DNA from: Allomyces macrogynus ATCC 38327 | Lineage: Eukaryota > Blastocladiomycota > Blastocladiomycetes > Blastocladiales > Blastocladiaceae | Reading direction: 5' to 3' | NCBI GenBank assembly: GCA_000151295.1 | Contig: GG745337.1 | Location: 212,588 to 276,587 of the forward strand | DNA: 64,000 nt | Shown here: piece by piece, positions 43,039 to 54,538 of the stretch | How the letters are laid out: each line of letters begins with the position of its first letter | How positions within the stretch are numbered: position 1 is the first letter of the stretch | Notes under the pieces: model-generated | What the model saw: the letters and a program-made list of their open reading frames with translations, nothing else | Database searches by the model: none | Told to the model about the DNA's origin: nothing | Made by a program: the position numbers and the translations under genes

Positions 43039-43954
43039 ATGTCCGCCGCCATCGACAAGGCGACGCCGTCTATCAAGCTCATCCTCATTGGTAGCGGGTC
43101 ATGACCCATCACCGCGCCGTAATTGGTGCTGGACTGATCGAGAGCGCCAATTGATAGGTGACTCGGGCACGGGCAAGTCGAGTCTGCTCGTCGCGTACAC
43201 CGAGCAGCGCTTCGTCGGCCCCGATGAGGCCGTGGCGACCGTAGGCGTCGATTTCCGGCTCGTCAAGAAAGTAATCGACGGAAAAGCGACAAAAGCGTAC
43301 GTCACGCTTCTCGCCACTCCCTTGTGTTGGTCGTTGGGGTGCCGTTTCGACACTGGACCAGGCTCGATCATGTGGGAGCATAACAAATTGTTCCGACGAC
43401 ATAAAACTAACAAAAGTATTCTTGATCGCCAGGTACATATGGGATACAGCCGGGCAGGAGCGTTTCCGCACGCTCACGTCGTCATTTTACCGGGGCGCGT
43501 CGGTCGTGTTTGTCGTATTCGACGTGACCGAACGCGAGTCGTTCGAGAACCTTGATTCGTGGTTCACCGAAGTGCGCCAGTACTGCGGGAAGAACGGGGT
43601 GTTGACGTGCATCGTCGCCAACAAGTGTGATATGGTGCGATTTTGAAGGTGTGTTGCTTGAAGGTCGAATGTTGGTCATTGACCCCCCCCCCCCCCTACC
43701 CCTCACCTCCTCATTAGGCCGAACGCGTCGTGACCACTGATGAAGCCATCGAGTACGCGAAGGCGCACGACGCCGAGTACCGCGAGGTCTCGGCCAAGAC
43801 CATGGACGGCGTCAAGGACCTGTTTGATTCGTTTGCCGAGCAGGTCGCGCGGCACCCGAATTTGCCCAAGTCCGGGTCGACCGACTCTGTGAACATTGGC
43901 GACAAGAGTTCGGCGACGGCCGCACCGCCATCGTCGTCGTCGTGCGCATGCTGA
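43039..43954 (+). CDS. Rab18-like small GTPase
   Basis: The 209-residue protein has all Rab motifs: P-loop G|DSGTGKS (18-25), switch I ATVGVDF (Thr45), switch II WDTAGQERF (67-75), NKCD and EVSAKT. It ends in the C-terminal prenylation signal CAC. 'FRTLTSSFYRGA' and 'SWFTEVRQYCGKNGVLTCIVANKCDM' place it near Rab18/RabC, which acts at ER and lipid-droplet membranes. Introns are at 43091-43157, 43297-43432 and 43635-43717. The first splits the P-loop, and the last contains a long C tract (from 43683) before its acceptor. Exon phases agree and the sum is a multiple of three. The start is in context CACCATGTC. Confidence 0.9.
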
Positions 43955-44398
43955 ACGGTCTGGCGGGTTGTGGACGTTGGTGTGGTTCTGTTTTCGGTTG
44001 ACGTGGCCGCGCTGTGCGGACACGCGCCGTTGCTCCTCGCGTGCGGACCTGCCCATTCGGCCTCCTAGGCCTCCTCGTGTGCGGGCGGTCGCACGCCGCC
44101 ACGTCAAAGTGGAAGATTTGTTTTGAACTGTTCGTATTCTTCCTTTTTGGTTATTGGTTTCGTACGCCCATGTACATATCTCTCCCTGGTGGCTGTCTCC
44201 TTTCTCTGTGCTTCGCAACGTGCCGCGCGACCCGCTCGATCCTGCCGCCGCTCTTTTCATTTCCGTGCATGCTCTTCCGTACTCTTCTTGATGGTGATGA
44301 TTATTATTCTGCCGGAGGCGCACATAAACCACAACCAAAGAAAACCAACGGAAACCACCCTAAACCAAACCAAAATACAAACCCTTCCCTCCCCTGCT
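43955..44398. other. Convergent intergenic region (Rab / CBP3)
   Basis: Holds the 3' ends of two convergent genes. No gene seen. Confidence 0.45.
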
Positions 44399-45472
44399 CT
44401 ACTTCTCCGCAGCGGCCACGTTCTCTGCCTGCACTTGCGCGCCACCCGTACTCAGGAACGCGAACCGGCCCTTGAGCATTTCATTGGCCGGGACCTGTTC
44501 CAAGTGCGCCAGCTCTTCACGCACGACGCGCACAAACTGGGCGAGGTGCACGGGGTCGGCCTGCGACTGGAACAAGTTGCGCCAGAGCGCCGACGCGAGC
44601 AACGCGTCCGAGTGCGTCAAAGCTTCGTCGTACGCGAGAATGCCGCCATAGAACATGGACAGGCAGTCTTTCAGCGACCGGTCGACGATCGAGTTTTTGC
44701 GGATCTGCGTCGAGTGGAGGGGGAGGAAGCGGGGTAAGTCGAGGAGGGAGGGGTGGAGCGGGGAGAGGAGAGGGAAAGACGCACGCCCATGGCCCACAGC
44801 CGGTCCTCCATGTCGCGGAACATGTGGTTGACGAGCCCTTGGATCCATTCCTGCCGAATCGCACGCACCAACAGAAATCAGCCAACCCGCATCTCTCACT
44901 CTCCACCTCTAATCATAACCGCATACCTTGCCCTTCGGCCCCTCCGCGCGCAACCGCACCATCGCCATCCAAACATGCACCTGTGTCACGCTAAACCACG
45001 TCTGGAACGTATCCGGCAGACCGACCTCGCTCACCAACCAATCCAAGTGCGCGTCGGCGCCCGCCGCACACTGCTCATAAACATAGAGCGTCTCGCGCTG
45101 GTACGTCTGAGCCTTGGAGTTCAACCCCAGCACCGTGCCGATTTTCTGCGCAAACGTCGGCGTCAACACCGACGACTGCGTGGCCCGCTCGAGCGCCGCG
45201 TTCTCGGCACGAGCGCGAGCACGCGCGCCCTGCGAGTAGGCCGGGCGGATGCTCGACGAGCCCGTGAGACGAGACATGAACGTGCGCGACGCAGCGGAGG
45301 CCAGGGGGGACGCGGGGACGGCGCCGGCGGGGAGGTCTGCGCGCGGGTCGCTGGTTGATGGTGGCGGTGGCGGCGGAGTCGACGACGTGAACCGAGCGGT
45401 GGGAACGGATGCGACGGCGGCGCGAGCGGCGGGAAGGCGCCGCGCGAGGGATCGCAGGGCGACGGTGGACAT
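44399..45472 (-). CDS. CBP3: Ubiquinol-cytochrome c chaperone (Cbp3/UQCC1)
   Basis: The 305-residue protein has an N-terminal mitochondrial presequence (Arg/Ala/Ser-rich, no acidic residues in the first 40). The ubiquinol-cytochrome c chaperone domain follows: 'FQTWFSVTQVHVWMAMVRLRAEGPKGK', 'LVNHMFRDMEDRLWAMG', 'RSLKDCLSMFYGGILAYDEAL', 'ALWRNLF' and 'FVRVVREELAHLE'. Cbp3, with Cbp6, binds the mitochondrial ribosome and newly made cytochrome b and helps assemble complex III. Introns are at 44851-44926 (GTATGC) and 44705-44784 (GTGCGT). The middle exon is 66 nt. The sum is a multiple of three. The ATG at 45472 was chosen because it begins the basic presequence. Confidence 0.9.
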
Positions 45473-46800
45473 GACGGCAGGAATGGGCGGATTCGGTAGC
45501 GAGTGGACGGGACCGGGATCGAGCAATCGACTCGAGCGAGCTGAACAGTCGGCAAATTGGAGTCGACAGGTGCGAGCGGGTCGGATTGCGAGCGGTTTGC
45601 AGCTCAGAGATTGCAGCGACAGAAATCAATCGACGTGATCACGACTTGGCGAGCGAAACGCGTTCGTGTTGTTTAATCACAGTCGGATCGCGAGCGGCTG
45701 GAATCGAGACTGGCGCGTCGGGACCAAGCTGCGGGCGGTTGGTGCACGTCGTGTTGCTCGCGACGCGGTCCAAGGAGATGACTGCAAGCTGGATCAAGTC
45801 TGTTTGCGCTGCGAGGAGGAGCATAATGTGATTTGCGCTGGTTGTTGTCGTGCGGTGGTGATGGCCGGTCGTTTGTCACGTTTTGACGTGATCTGTCTCG
45901 CTGGCCAGTCGGCAGCGTCCCGCACCACCACCACTTCAGCGGCCATCTCGCTGGAACAGCGCCCCCGCTGGCTCAAAACGAGAAATACGTGGTTCACGGG
46001 AACAATTACGCTCTGGAGATTAGGTCCTCGTCAGGGAAGACCCACCATCCGCCTCGGCCAGCTGCATATTCGGCCAGACGGCAGTCAACGGGCTCCTGCC
46101 CAAATAAGAGTCCCGTTTGCGCTTTGCGATGCTGTCTCTGTTCCGTTCCCGACCCATCAACTTTGTCCACCTTATCTCATGTCGTCACGGGCGCTCATCG
46201 TTGGCCCCGTCTTCAACGACATGAGATTGGACGCGGAAGATGGATCAGAGAGCATGGGCCCATGGCCATGATGGCAACCTGCAGCTTCCTCAACAACGAA
46301 AGCTGCACAACAACCGGCCCATAGACTTTCTGCAATCTCTCTCGTCAACTCGCTACACGTTTGGAAACGAACGGCGACTGACGGGGCCGAAGACGGGCCG
46401 GCGAGGACATGACCCCGCATTCCGCCTCTGTCAAGCGCAGCGTTACCCCTGTCGACCAGCTTGATCAGCTTCTTTGCCGCTCAATAAACGCATCCAGCCA
46501 ACCATGGCAAGATGGGACTCGAACATGAACCGTGATCGCGTTTCGCATGGTCCAAGGGCTCGCTCAGACGTTGCCAACGTTTACTAGGCTGCCTGTATGC
46601 GATCCCTAAGCCGCCAATCCGTTGCAATGTCGGCTGGTGGACGAATGCCGACAATGCCGACCCTCTCGTCGTGCAGATCTTTGGCAACGCTCGCGCTGGG
46701 ACTGAGCCGGCCGAGATCCTCGTCAGCCAGACCTTCGACGCGACCCCTGCCACAATATGCCTGATCAACTCCACGTCGAACCGCATCGCAAGCCCGCACG
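45473..46800. other. Intergenic region, no gene seen
   Basis: No coherent coding signal. A B-box-like GTTCGAGTCC on the minus strand near 46505 does not form a tRNA T arm. Confidence 0.4.
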
Positions 46801-48984
46801 ATGCAACGCGGCCACTCGCTCCCCGTCCCGCCCATCACCACCGCGGCCTCCCCGTTCCTATCCCCATTACCCTCGCCGCCACCCGGAACCACCCCACCCG
46901 TGGCGTCCAACGACTCGCTCCTCTCCACGACCTGGCCGCAATCTGCGGCCGCCTCGTCCAGCCTGCACGCAGCGAACCGGTCGCTCATTTCGAGTTTCAC
47001 CGACCTCGCCTCCCCGCGGGGCTTGCTGGGGTTACGGCACTCGTTCATTTTGCCCACAACTTCAATGTCCACCTTACCGACATCCGCGCCGGCCGCGGCA
47101 CAGCTGGCGCGCGGGGCCTCCGCGCGGTCGGTGCGCGTGCCCCAGCTTGTGAACTTGCGTGCGATGTACATGCAGGCGCGATTATGAGCGTGTTGCGGTA
47201 CGTCCTCGGTTGGAGTCTCCGCGATGCGTTCGGTCCTGACTTGACGGTGGATTCGGTGTGGTGCCGTCCGCGCGCTCTGCTGGTTCCAGATCTCCGTCGC
47301 CGGCGTGATCAAGCAGGGCGGGTCCGCCGAAACTGGCGGCAATACCGCCGCGAATGCGGCGCTCGACGCGAGCGGTAATTCCTGCGTGCCTGGGTCCGGC
47401 GGGGCCGCGGGCCGCACGAACGTGCCGGCGTTCCGACTGGCCGATTTCATGTCGCGCCGCGCGGACGTGATTTCCGCGGATATGCGGCAGATGCTCGACA
47501 GGCACCGGTCCGAGTACACCGACAAGGATTACGCGATTATTGAAAGGTTGGCCGAGGGGATGGCGGCGTTCCAGGCACGGACAGAGTGGGGTTGGAGAGG
47601 CGGGGTGGGGAACTGACGGGTGGGATTGTCGGGTTTGTAGAAGTACACGCCCGAGGTGCGCAAGTAACTGTGCTATTTCATGCAGTACGAGGTGAACGGG
47701 CTGGTACGTTGCGAATTCGCGCGGGTGTCGAAGAGGTTGGCGTTGCTGACGGTGCTTCACGGCTTCACCAGGGCCGCGTCGTCATAGAGCAAGGGCACGA
47801 CCCCAAGTCGTTCTCCTTCATTCTCAATGGCTCGGCGCAAGGTACGTTGCGCACTTCGACATTGCCAACACCGACCTTCTCCACCCGCTGATCATCACGT
47901 CTTGCTGCCCAGTCTACAAGATGGAAAACAGCGTGCGCATCGTCCTGTCGGACCTCGGCGCCGGCGACTCCTTTGGGGAGCTCGCGCTGCTCAAGGGCAC
48001 CAAGCGCACGGTCTCCGTCATGTGCACGCGTCGATCCGAGTGTTTCCGCATTGACAAGGACGACTTTCTCGACGTGCTCAAGGAAACCGCCGAAGGGGAC
48101 ATTCAGACCAAATTCGACTTCTTCCGCACGGTCCCGTTCCTCGCGGCCTGCCGCTCGCCAACATGACCCGGTTGGCCGAAATGACCTCGCGCCGCGAATT
48201 GCCGACGAATACGACCATCGTCAAAGAGCGCGAGCCGCTCAACTCGGTGTTTCTGATCCGGAAGGGGTCCGTGCGCGTCGTGCGCATCGTGCGCATCGTG
48301 CCGTTCAAGAGAGTGCCGCGGCACAGCGCCGGAACTCGCTCGCGCCGTGCGCGATGCCCAAACTCGGCATGCGCGGGACGCCGCCGTACTGCGCTGACGC
48401 GGAACTCGCGGCCGCCGCCGGCGGGCTGGCGGGTGAGATGCACCCGGCGACCGCGCGGAACGCGGCAGCGTCAGCGAGCCCGGCGGCCACGAAGCACTCG
48501 AGTCTCGGCATCGTCGATCTCGCATCGGCTGCCGCAGCGGCCGCCGTCGCGTCCGTCTCTGGTCCGAGCGGCGCGTCGTCGCCGCTCGCGCACGTCCGGC
48601 GCCCGCGGTTACCGCTCAACGTGGTCTTCAAGCTCGTATGCCGCGAGACCTTACATGCGGGGCAGTATTTCGGGCACGAGTGCCTGCTCGCGTCCATGGA
48701 ACGGCGCCGCGGGACGCGCATCGCCGCAGTCGATGCGGCGGTCGGGTCGCCGCACTCGGTCGTCACGTGCGAGCCGACCGAGATCCTGCGCGTGTCGCGG
48801 CGTCATTATGCTCAAGCTCTTGACGCTGACGGCGTTGGCCGTGATCGAGGGCGAGGCGCTCGCGGCGGCCGCGGCGATTGCGGGACCAGAGGGTGGGTGT
48901 GGAAGGGAGCCCGACCCGGAACGCGATCCAGGACCAGTATTGCTAGGCGCGGCAGTGGATTCATTGGAAGGGGAAAGTCGTTGA
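46801..48984 (+). pseudogene. Decayed paralogue of the cyclic-nucleotide-binding protein
   Basis: It aligns with the intact gene at 51177-54016 along most of its length: a Ser/Pro/Thr-rich N-terminus, 'VPQLVNLRAMYMQAR', 'MRQMLDRHRSEYTDKDYAIIERL', phosphate-binding cassette GDSFGELALLKGTKRTVSV, 'FRIDKDDFLDVLK', 'IVKEREPLNSVFLIRKGSVR' and 'EPTEILRVS'. Damage: the splice acceptor before the 'WFQISVAGV' exon is lost; AAA has become TAA in 'TPEVRK' (about 47668); one base is missing in 'FLAA(x)LPLANM' (about 48150); another shift follows 'VPFK' (about 48310); and one more lies after 'EILRVSRRH' (about 48805). The donor and intron positions still match the intact copy. Confidence 0.85.
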
Positions 48985-49717
48985 GGAGCTCGAGCGGAAC
49001 AAGGACGTGGGCCGCGCGCACAAGTTGGCGGCGATGAGGTTGAGCAGGCCAGCGGGGGCACCGAAGCCGACCGCGCGGGCGAGGACGGGGACGGCACGGA
49101 CACCCACGCACGGTGCGGTGCGCGCGTAATGAAAGATGATGGCGGGACGATGGTATCGAATAGGCCGGCGGTTGCGCGTTCGCAAGATGCGAACGGTGTT
49201 TGCGCAAATGAATGAATTTAGATTGTGAAGAGCGAGAAGGCAGGAACGCGTCGCCTGCAGCGCCCACGTGAGGCTGCCGTGCGGTCGAGAAACCGCTTGC
49301 GAGGAGTTGAGGAGCCTTGCCAGAGGAAGACAGGCCACACCGCCAGCCATCGGCCGTTGCCGTTGGCCGGCCCCGCTCCCCACTCTCTCCGCTCTCTCCC
49401 CTCTCCGTGCTCTCAGGCTGCACATTGTTCTTCGACGTTGGGCCTGATCCCGCCACCCTCGCCCGCTGATCAGCCTCCACGGCACTTGCCGCATCCGCAC
49501 CTGCTGCAACCGTTCTTGGCAACCCGCGACCACCGCGCGCGCTCTCCCGACGGCGCCCGCGACTGCAACCGACTTGGCCCGACTTGCGGCCTTCAAAGGA
49601 ACCCAGCCCAGCCCAGCGCAACCCACCCCGCACGCGCGCAAGCACGAGGCACGGCTTCACCGCGCCCGCCTCGCCCGCCTGCATCTGCATCTGCATCCAC
49701 ACCCCGCCGCCGCCACC
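48985..49717. other. Intergenic region upstream of the LAMTOR1-like gene
   Basis: No gene seen. The GC-rich leader ends in a perfect GCCACCATGG start context. Confidence 0.4.
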
Positions 49718-50366
49718 ATGGGCGGTCTCCTGTCGGTGTGCTTTGGCGCACGCCCACCACCTGGCGAGCTCAACGAGCGGTCGCCATTACTCGGCGACGA
49801 CGGCGTCGCGCACGACGACTTGGCCCCGGGACCAAGTTACTTGAAGGCCGAGGAAAAGCTGCAGCGCGTTGTCAGGAAAGCGTGCGAGTATGTCCATCGC
49901 GGCGTCGAGGTGCCGAAAGAGTTGGACGGCTGACGTCGAGCGGGCTCGCGATGTAGGTCGTTCATCGACATTTCCACGACGACATCAAGGATCATTGTCC
50001 CGCCCGAAGAAGAACTGCCAGTGTACGTGGGTCGTGGTCTCAGCGCTGTGCAACGTCGGTCGGTCTTGGTCGGAGACTAACGCAAACGTGCGTTCTAGAC
50101 CGGACCCGGTCCTGATCCATGTCGCGCCCAACGCACCGTCACCGATCGTCGACACGGATCTGATCGTCGACGTCGTCGAGATCCTGCCAGACTCGGACGA
50201 GGCCGTCAACGTACGTTTGTTTCGATGGGCCACGCGGGCTTGCTCGACGGTGAGAGACTGACCCTTGTCCATGCAATAGATCCGGAGGGCCATGGACAAG
50301 CTCTTGGGCGCGCTCGGCGAGTTCCACGTGCGGTATGCCGGCGACGTCGTTGTACAGTGGAACTAG
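49718..50366 (+). CDS. LAMTOR1/p18-like late-endosomal adaptor
   Basis: The 142-residue protein starts MGGLLSVCFG, giving Gly2 for N-myristoylation and Cys8 for palmitoylation. An acidic dileucine region (ELNERSPLLGDD) follows. These are the hallmarks of LAMTOR1 (p18; Meh1/Ego1 in yeast), which anchors the Ragulator/EGO complex to the lysosome or vacuole for TORC1 signalling. The rest (KAEEKLQRVVRKA|SFIDIS, VVEILPDSDEAVN|IRRAMDKLLGALGEF) is helical, as in the family. Introns are at 49882-49956, 50023-50098 and 50211-50279, all with GTGCG or GTACG donors; the sum is a multiple of three. The start has a perfect GCCACCATGG context. Overall similarity to LAMTOR1 is short and low, so the call rests on the lipidation pattern, the dileucine and the helices. 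Confidence 0.6.
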
Positions 50367-51176
50367 CCTGCGCCTACTCGCCGTTGCTCGTGATCCCGCT
50401 CGCTGCCCTGCCTCGCTTCGTCCGCGCCCGGTTCCCGCTTTCTCTGGCGTCGAGCTCAACCCCACCAGCCGTTTCCTACGGTGGCGAGCTCTCAGGCACC
50501 ACACCGCTCCTTTATTTCCCCGGGCCAAGACCGGCTCCCGGTGTCTGGTCGAGCGGCACGCGGAGCTGCCCCTTCTCTTTTCGTTCCTCGATCCCGTACT
50601 ACGTTGGTGAGCTACTTCCATTTCGTCCCAAGTTGGTCTGCGTTTCTCCTTGTCGTTTCGTCCTGGTCATTAGTTCGTTTGTTCGTTTGAGAGCGCTCTC
50701 CCGCGCGGCAAGGGCGCGCGTGCGTGCGAGGGCATGGATTCCTTTGTGCTTGTTGGTCATTTTCGCGCCGTGTAATTACTGTGTACCGATGCGGAACACG
50801 CTGGGTGAGTGTTGTCTATTGCAAACGTTTGGCGGAGTGCGGTCGATGAAGGTTGGCCTGCCCATGTCTTTTTTGCCATGCGACGAGGATTCATTGCGAT
50901 GGAGCTTTGGTGTGATCTAGCAACGGAAGAGCAACATTGCTCCAGCATCAATCCTTGTATTCCACCAGACATTTCCATAACCTTTCTTTGCAGCTGCACG
51001 AACCTGGGCCGTCGACGACGAGCAACTTGGCGCACTCGCTTCGCGGCCGACTCGGCACCACGTCTCGCGGCCAACAACCGCACGCGATCCAGCAAGTTCA
51101 GGCTTGGTAAGCCGGCACCGCCGCTATTCTTGCGCGTGATCCATCGACGACCCCTGCACGCAGCCGCTCCCTTACC
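50367..51176. other. Intergenic region
   Basis: T-rich stretches are seen around 50600-50680. No gene seen. Confidence 0.4.
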
Positions 51177-54016
51177 ATGATCGCATCGCCCTCGTCAAGC
51201 ACGTCGACGACTCTGCCGCCCGTGACCATCACGGCAGGCAGATCCGGCGGCCGCGTTGGCAGCCCGTGCTTCGTCGGCAGCCCACTCGCGACCTCCCCCG
51301 CAAGCAGTGCCGCATCGCTCGCGTCCTCGGGACGGTCCGCGACCTCTACATCCGCGTCGATCCTCTCCGCCGCAGCTCCACCCGCGGTCGCCGCGCGCGC
51401 GTCGCGGCTCGCGCCGCTTTTGGACGCGGAACCCGGCGTCGATCCCGGTATGTCTATCTGTCTATATCTAGAACGGTTGCTTTGTGGGAGGTGCTGGCCA
51501 TATGTATATCCCCCGTATATGTCCATAGAGACATATACATATGCACGTATAGTCGTCCCTATCTATCTATATATAGACGATCTTGTGTATATCGGCGGGA
51601 GGGCGAGAGAGATATGGCGAGGCGGNNNNNNNNNNNNNNNNNNNNNNNNNNNNNNNNNNNNNNNNNNNNNNNNNNNNNNNNNNNNNNNNNNNNNNNNNNN
51701 NNNNNNNNNNNNNNNNNNNNNNNNNCCCACCCGGGTCCCCGCATCTCTCATGCACTCCCATCGTCCCGCCGCGAGTCGAGAGCCGCGTCGATCCCGCCGA
51801 CCCGCGCGGCGCCGAGGGAGTGCCGCGCTGGTTGCCGACGGGACGATTCCCGGCTCCGCGTCTGCGGCGCCGAGCCGGCGCGGGTCGGCGGGGCCGCGGC
51901 GCGGGTCGATGAGCCGGCGCGGATCCATGTCGGCAACCGCGGCCCCGTCCGCGCAGGCAGGGACGGTCGGGCTAGGGTTCAATCTGCGTGCGATGTACTG
52001 GAAGGCGCGGCAGCAGCTCGGGGTCAAGGGGAGCGGGGTCACGGCGGCGGAGCGGTGGCGGTTTACGATCTTGAGCGTGTTGCGGTGCGTGGAGCGCGCG
52101 TTTCGCGTGTGCGGAAATGGGTTGGAGTTCTGACGCTGAAAGGTAGGGTCGTGCGCGCCCTCTCCGGGTTCCAAGTCTCCGTTGCCGACCTGATCCACCG
52201 CGAGTCTGACGCGTTGCAGGGCGATCCGCCCGTCTCCGCGGTCGGTGGGGGTAAGGTGTTTGCAACGGGTGGGCCCGGTGGGCCCGAATTCCGGCTCGAA
52301 GATTACCTCGCGCACCATACGGTCGTGATCCCGCCAGAGATTCGGGCGGTGCTCAGCAAACACCGCGCCGAGTATACGAAGGCTGATTTCGCGCTGATTG
52401 GACGGCTCATGGAGACGATGCCGGCGTTCAAGGTGCGGATCGACGAGTGGAGAGTAGAGGAGGAGGAGTGGGAGACTGACGGATATGGGTGGGGAGTGTA
52501 GAAGTACTCGCCGGAGGTGCGCAAGAAACTGACGCGGTGCGCGCAGTACGAGGCGTTTGGGCCGGTACGTTGGTTGGGAGCACGGCCATGTCGAACTGGG
52601 CAGAAACCGACTGATTGTGATGAATTAGGGCCGGATCATGATCAAGCAAAACCATGACGCCAAGTCGTTCTACTTTATCCTCTCTGGCCACGTCCAAGGT
52701 CCGTATCAGTTGCCAGGATTTGGATCTGCTCGAGAAAGCGGGAAACTGAATCTCGTGCCAACTGTTAGTCTACAAGATCGAAAATGACGTGCGCATGAAC
52801 CTCAACGAGCTGACGGCCGGTACGCACGTTGTGGTCACGCCCTCTCCCATTACCTCATCCCCCACTCACCCACCGAACCCGGCCAGGCGACTCCTTTGGC
52901 GAACTCGCGCTGCTCAAAGGTACCAAGCGCACCGCGAGCATCGCGACCACCTCGCGGTCCGAGTTCCTGCGCATCGACAAGGACGACTACCTCGACGTCA
53001 TGAAAGCCACGGCCGACGAAGACCTGCAATCAAAACTTGCCTTCTTCCAGTCCGTCCCGTTCCTCGCCGACCTACCCCTGGCCAGTCTTGTCAAGCTCGC
53101 CGAAACCTGCACCAAGCGCGACTGGCCGACGAATGCTGTGATCGTCAAGGAGCGCGAGCCCTTGGCCAATTTCTACTTGATCCGGTCCGGATCGGTCAGG
53201 CACGTGCGCATGGTCCCGTTCCGTAAAATCGTCAGGCCGAACGGTCGGTACTCGCTCGAGCCATGCGCGATGCCGGATATGGCGGGGCGCGGGACCGAGC
53301 CGTACCTGATGCGGCATTGGGCGATCGATGAGGGGGATAAGCCGGCCGCTGCTGGGGCCGCTGTCGGAGCGGCACGTGTGGTGCCGACGCCAAGTACCGC
53401 CGCGACCGACCTCCCGGTCGCCGGCACCGCGCGCACCGACTCGGCGCTGATGGCACTCGCCGCGGGCATCTCCTCCGGGTCGACGCTCGCGCTGAGCGCA
53501 GCCGCGGCTGCAGGCTCGCACGCGGTGAACCCACTCGCGGTCCCGGACGGCACGTTCTTCAAGCTCGTGTGCACGCAATTTCTCCCCGCAGGCACGTGGT
53601 TCGGGCACGAGTGTATTCTGGCCTCAATCGAGCGGCGCAAGGGCATGGCGGCCGCGCAGGTCAACAACGTGGTCGGCGCGCCGCACTCGGTCGTGACCAA
53701 CGAGCCGACCGAGATCCTGCGCGTGTCAAAAGTGGATTTCTTGAAGCTCATGACGCCGCGCGCGCTCGCGTGTCTCGAGGCGCAGGCGCGCAAGGGGGTC
53801 ACGGCGTGTGCGGAGATGGTCAGCGGTGCTGGGGTGGCCGGCGAGGATCCGGTACTGCGCGCGGTCCAGGAGCGGTACTTGGTGCACCGGCAGTGGATGC
53901 ATGGGAAGCAGGTGTTTGTGCGGCGGACGCAGCGGACGGGGAAGTGGGCGGCCAAGGCGGTGACGAGCCGGACCGGGGTGCCGTCGGCGAGGGGCAGGCG
54001 CGCGTTTGCGTTTTGA
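51177..54016 (+). CDS. CNBD2-like protein with two cyclic-nucleotide-binding domains
   Basis: After a disordered Ser/Arg-rich N-terminus and an assembly gap, a helical region appears (GFNLRAMYWKARQQLG, IRAVLSKHRAEYTKADFALIGRL). The first cNMP-binding domain follows (GRIMIKQNHDAKSFYFILSG, cassette GDSFGELALLKGTKRTASI). A second, diverged domain (WPTNAVIVKEREPLANFYLI) carries an insertion of about 100 Ala/Ser/Thr-rich residues before 'GTWFGHECILAS' and 'EPTEILRVSKVDFLKL'. The layout resembles CNBD2, known from sperm flagella. Introns are at 52085-52146, 52433-52501, 52565-52628, 52699-52768 and 52820-52886. An earlier one probably starts near 51448 (GTATGT) and spans the gap. The frame is intact from 51726 to 54016. 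The ATG at 51177 is the best start visible. A decayed copy is at 46801-48984. Confidence 0.78.
51488..51592 (+). repeat. AT-rich TATA/TATC microsatellite next to the gap
   Basis: Repeated TATATG, ATACATAT and TATCTATC units form an AT-rich island in a GC-rich gene. It lies inside the presumed first intron of the cNMP-binding gene, just left of the assembly gap. Confidence 0.7.
51626..51725. other. Assembly gap (100 N)
   Basis: Exactly 100 N, the usual size for a gap of unknown length. Confidence 1.
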
Positions 54017-54538
54017 TGGAGGGTGGAGGGGTGGGGACTGGAGGGAGGAGAATAAGGACGGACTGGTGCAGTATGGACATTTAACGTAGTCTTTGTGAGA
54101 GAGAATAGAGCTAGAATCGCGTAGAGCTCGCCAGGCTCCTTTCGTTGTCGTTCCGAGGGATCATATCAAGAGGTTGTTACGCGTGACACAAGTCTCATCT
54201 TGCCAAACGCCGCGTGGAGCGTGACGGAAGGAAAACCGAATCTAACTGGGCTTGGTTATCTTCTCCACCTATTTGTTGTTGCAGCGACGCGCAGAGATTG
54301 ACAAGTCTGAGGTTGGTGCGGTCATGACAGCCACCGTCGACGGATGTGGCAGCAAAGTAGGCGCTCGCGAGCAGGAAAACGGACAGGACGATGCGCAGAG
54401 CGAGGAGGGCGAAAACAGCGAAAATGATGTCGAGGACGTGGAATATGCGTTCATGAACTGGAGAGCAAGTGACCCGTTTTGTCCTCCAGATTGCCGTGTG
54501 ATGCGTGACAGAACAATCCAACCCGTCCTCAAACCCGT
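54017..54538. other. Convergent intergenic region
   Basis: Holds the 3' ends of the cNMP-binding and F-box genes. No gene seen. Confidence 0.45.

Noticed and set aside
46490..46560. tRNA-like B box (GTTCGAGTCC, minus strand)
   Set aside because: No five-base T stem and no matching acceptor or D arm could be drawn.
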